Assembly (NCBI GenBank): GCA_934504345.1 | Contig: CAKSVR010000075.1 | Coordinates: forward strand, 1 to 7,176 | Reading direction: 5' to 3' | Length of the DNA stretch: 7,176 bases | Source: an uncultured Agathobaculum sp. | GTDB taxonomy: Bacteria; Bacillota; Clostridia; Oscillospirales; Butyricicoccaceae | Shown here: positions 6,493 to 7,176 of the stretch, piece by piece | Layout of the letters: every line of letters starts with the position of its first letter | Numbering within the stretch: the first letter of the stretch is position 1 | Made by a program: the position numbers and the translations under genes | Notes under the pieces: model-generated | What the model saw: only the letters and a program-made list of their open reading frames with translations | Databases searched by the model: none | Told to the model about the DNA's origin: nothing

Positions 6493-7062
6493 GAGCAAAA
6501 TACGGTCTTTGCGCCATGCATTTTACCGAGCGGCATGGTGCGTTATCACGCCTGCGCGTAACTCGGCTGTCCATCCTCCGTCCGGCGGTTCGGATTGGTG
6601 TCGTCCGGCAGTTTCCCGCGAGGATAGCCTCGCAGCGGCGGTTCGGGCCTCCATGTATTCCACGATCGCTTGCGCCTCCCGTTATGCCTGCGGAATGGAA
6701 AAACCACACAAGGAGGAATGCTATGCTCCCTTTATGAACAATGTCATGAAGATAAGTCTGCACAAAGGACAACGCAGCTGCCGCAAGTGAGGAAAAGGAG
6801 TTATTTTGCCCTTTCGTATTCCTGATTGAAGAAAATTCATTGGATGGATACGATCAGATCCATCGACTGCAAAATGCGTTGCTGCACAAATGCAGAGGCA
6901 GTTGCTGTATTCGGTATGTATCCGAACCAATCCTATCATTCCCATGCGCGATGAGGCGGCTCGAATAAATGCATCTAATTCTATCAACTATTCCAATATT
7001 TTGCTGTTTTTTATAATGGACAAATAATGGCCAGCTCGCAGGTTTTGGTTTTCCGTAAAGGC
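6493..7062. other. Intergenic stretch without a convincing gene
   Basis: No reading frame here combines a good start, sensible codon use and recognisable motifs. From about 6540 to 6700 the DNA is GC-rich and holds three short direct repeats (6579-6590, 6602-6613, 6636-6646) and a small hairpin, GCGAGG-ATAG-CCTCGC (6618-6633). Minus-strand reading frames in this block resemble a decayed gene end but are broken. A good Shine-Dalgarno AAGGAGG (6710-6716) precedes only micro-ORFs (6723-6829). From about 6800 the DNA becomes AT-rich, with weak hairpins at 6843-6864, 6882-6895 and 6910-6926 and a TATAAT at 7012-7017 lacking a good -35. I found no tRNA, rRNA, CRISPR array or insertion-sequence gene. 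Confidence 0.6.
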
Positions 7063-7096
7063 AAAAAAACCGCCTTTTCAAAAGAAAAGGCGGTTT
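7063..7096 (-). terminator. Strong minus-strand terminator for a gene beyond the right edge
   Basis: A 13-bp perfect stem (7067-7079 with 7084-7096, arm AAACCGCCTTTTC) encloses an AAAA loop. On the minus strand the stem runs into a seven-T tract, partly within the stem (7069-7063). The plus-strand side has no T-run, so it is directional. The gene it serves must lie mostly or wholly right of position 7176. One minus frame reaches a TAA at 7163-7161 and could be that gene's last codons, but four codons are too few to call. Confidence 0.85.
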
Positions 7097-7176
7097 AAAT
7101 TGGTGCGAGTAGTGATACAGCACTTTTTGAAAACCATCGTAGTACAATTTGTTTTTGAGGTTATCGGATAGCAACT

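Noticed and set aside
6580..6650. tRNA-like GGTTCGG motifs
   Set aside because: They resemble a T-arm, but no acceptor, D-arm or anticodon arm can be drawn around them.
6721..6987. Minus-strand ORF of 88 codons
   Set aside because: TTG start without a Shine-Dalgarno site, low-quality composition and no family resemblance.
7027..7098. Plus-strand 23-codon ORF (MASSQVLVFRKGKKTAFSKE...) downstream of a TATAAT
   Set aside because: It is largely the terminator stem itself read as codons, lacks a ribosome binding site, and the TATAAT at 7012-7017 has no good -35.
6854..7174. Minus-strand ORF of about 106 codons at the right edge
   Set aside because: It runs straight through the strong terminator at 7063-7096, has no binding site at its TTG-type start and no recognisable domain.
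7148..7176. TATC-GGATA near-palindrome at the right edge as a possible operator
   Set aside because: The symmetry is short and off-centre from the flanking GTT/AAC, and the sequence is cut off by the window edge.
1..7176. CRISPR arrays, insertion sequences, prophage genes, toxin-antitoxin or defence modules
   Set aside because: No regularly spaced repeats, transposase or integrase motifs, or recognisable defence proteins were found in any frame.

Overview
The window looks like an ordinary chromosomal segment of a moderately GC-rich Firmicute. The evidence is AGGAGG-type ribosome binding sites, strong CTG/CGC/AAG codon bias in the biosynthetic genes, U-tract hairpin terminators and the set of Firmicute-style housekeeping proteins. 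A gut Clostridia lineage (Oscillospiraceae/Butyricicoccaceae-like) is my inference; no marker gene in the window fixes the taxon.

Left part (1-2880, plus strand): a tight three-gene operon, asd - dapA - dapB. It encodes three consecutive steps from aspartyl phosphate to tetrahydrodipicolinate, on the way to diaminopimelate (cell wall) and lysine. Gaps are 18 and 15 nt, each gene has its own Shine-Dalgarno site, and the operon ends at a strong hairpin terminator. Aspartokinase, which supplies the first substrate, is not in the window.

Middle and right-centre (2886-6492, minus strand): a convergent cluster read right to left. It begins with a well-formed sigma-A type promoter, then a 66-aa DUF1858 protein with a CxxC motif, then an intrinsic terminator. 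Next come trmK (tRNA m1A22 methyltransferase), a Nif3-family metal protein and rqcH (NFACT/Rqc2 ribosome-rescue factor). trmK and the Nif3 gene overlap by ATGA, and the Nif3 gene and rqcH are 12 nt apart. No separate promoter was found for trmK, so transcription probably reads through the internal terminator. The two converging operons meet at two back-to-back terminators (2846-2918).

Right end (6493-7176): about 680 bp without a convincing gene. It holds a GC-rich block (about 6540-6700) with short direct repeats, a small hairpin and a possible decayed minus-strand coding remnant. After that comes a run of micro-ORFs behind a good Shine-Dalgarno site, an AT-rich stretch with minor hairpins, and a strong minus-strand terminator (7063-7096) that presumably ends a gene lying beyond the right edge.

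I see no clear new biological system. The points most worth following up are the terminator built into the trmK leader, the joining of rqcH to the trmK-nif3 pair, and the unexplained right-hand intergenic region.
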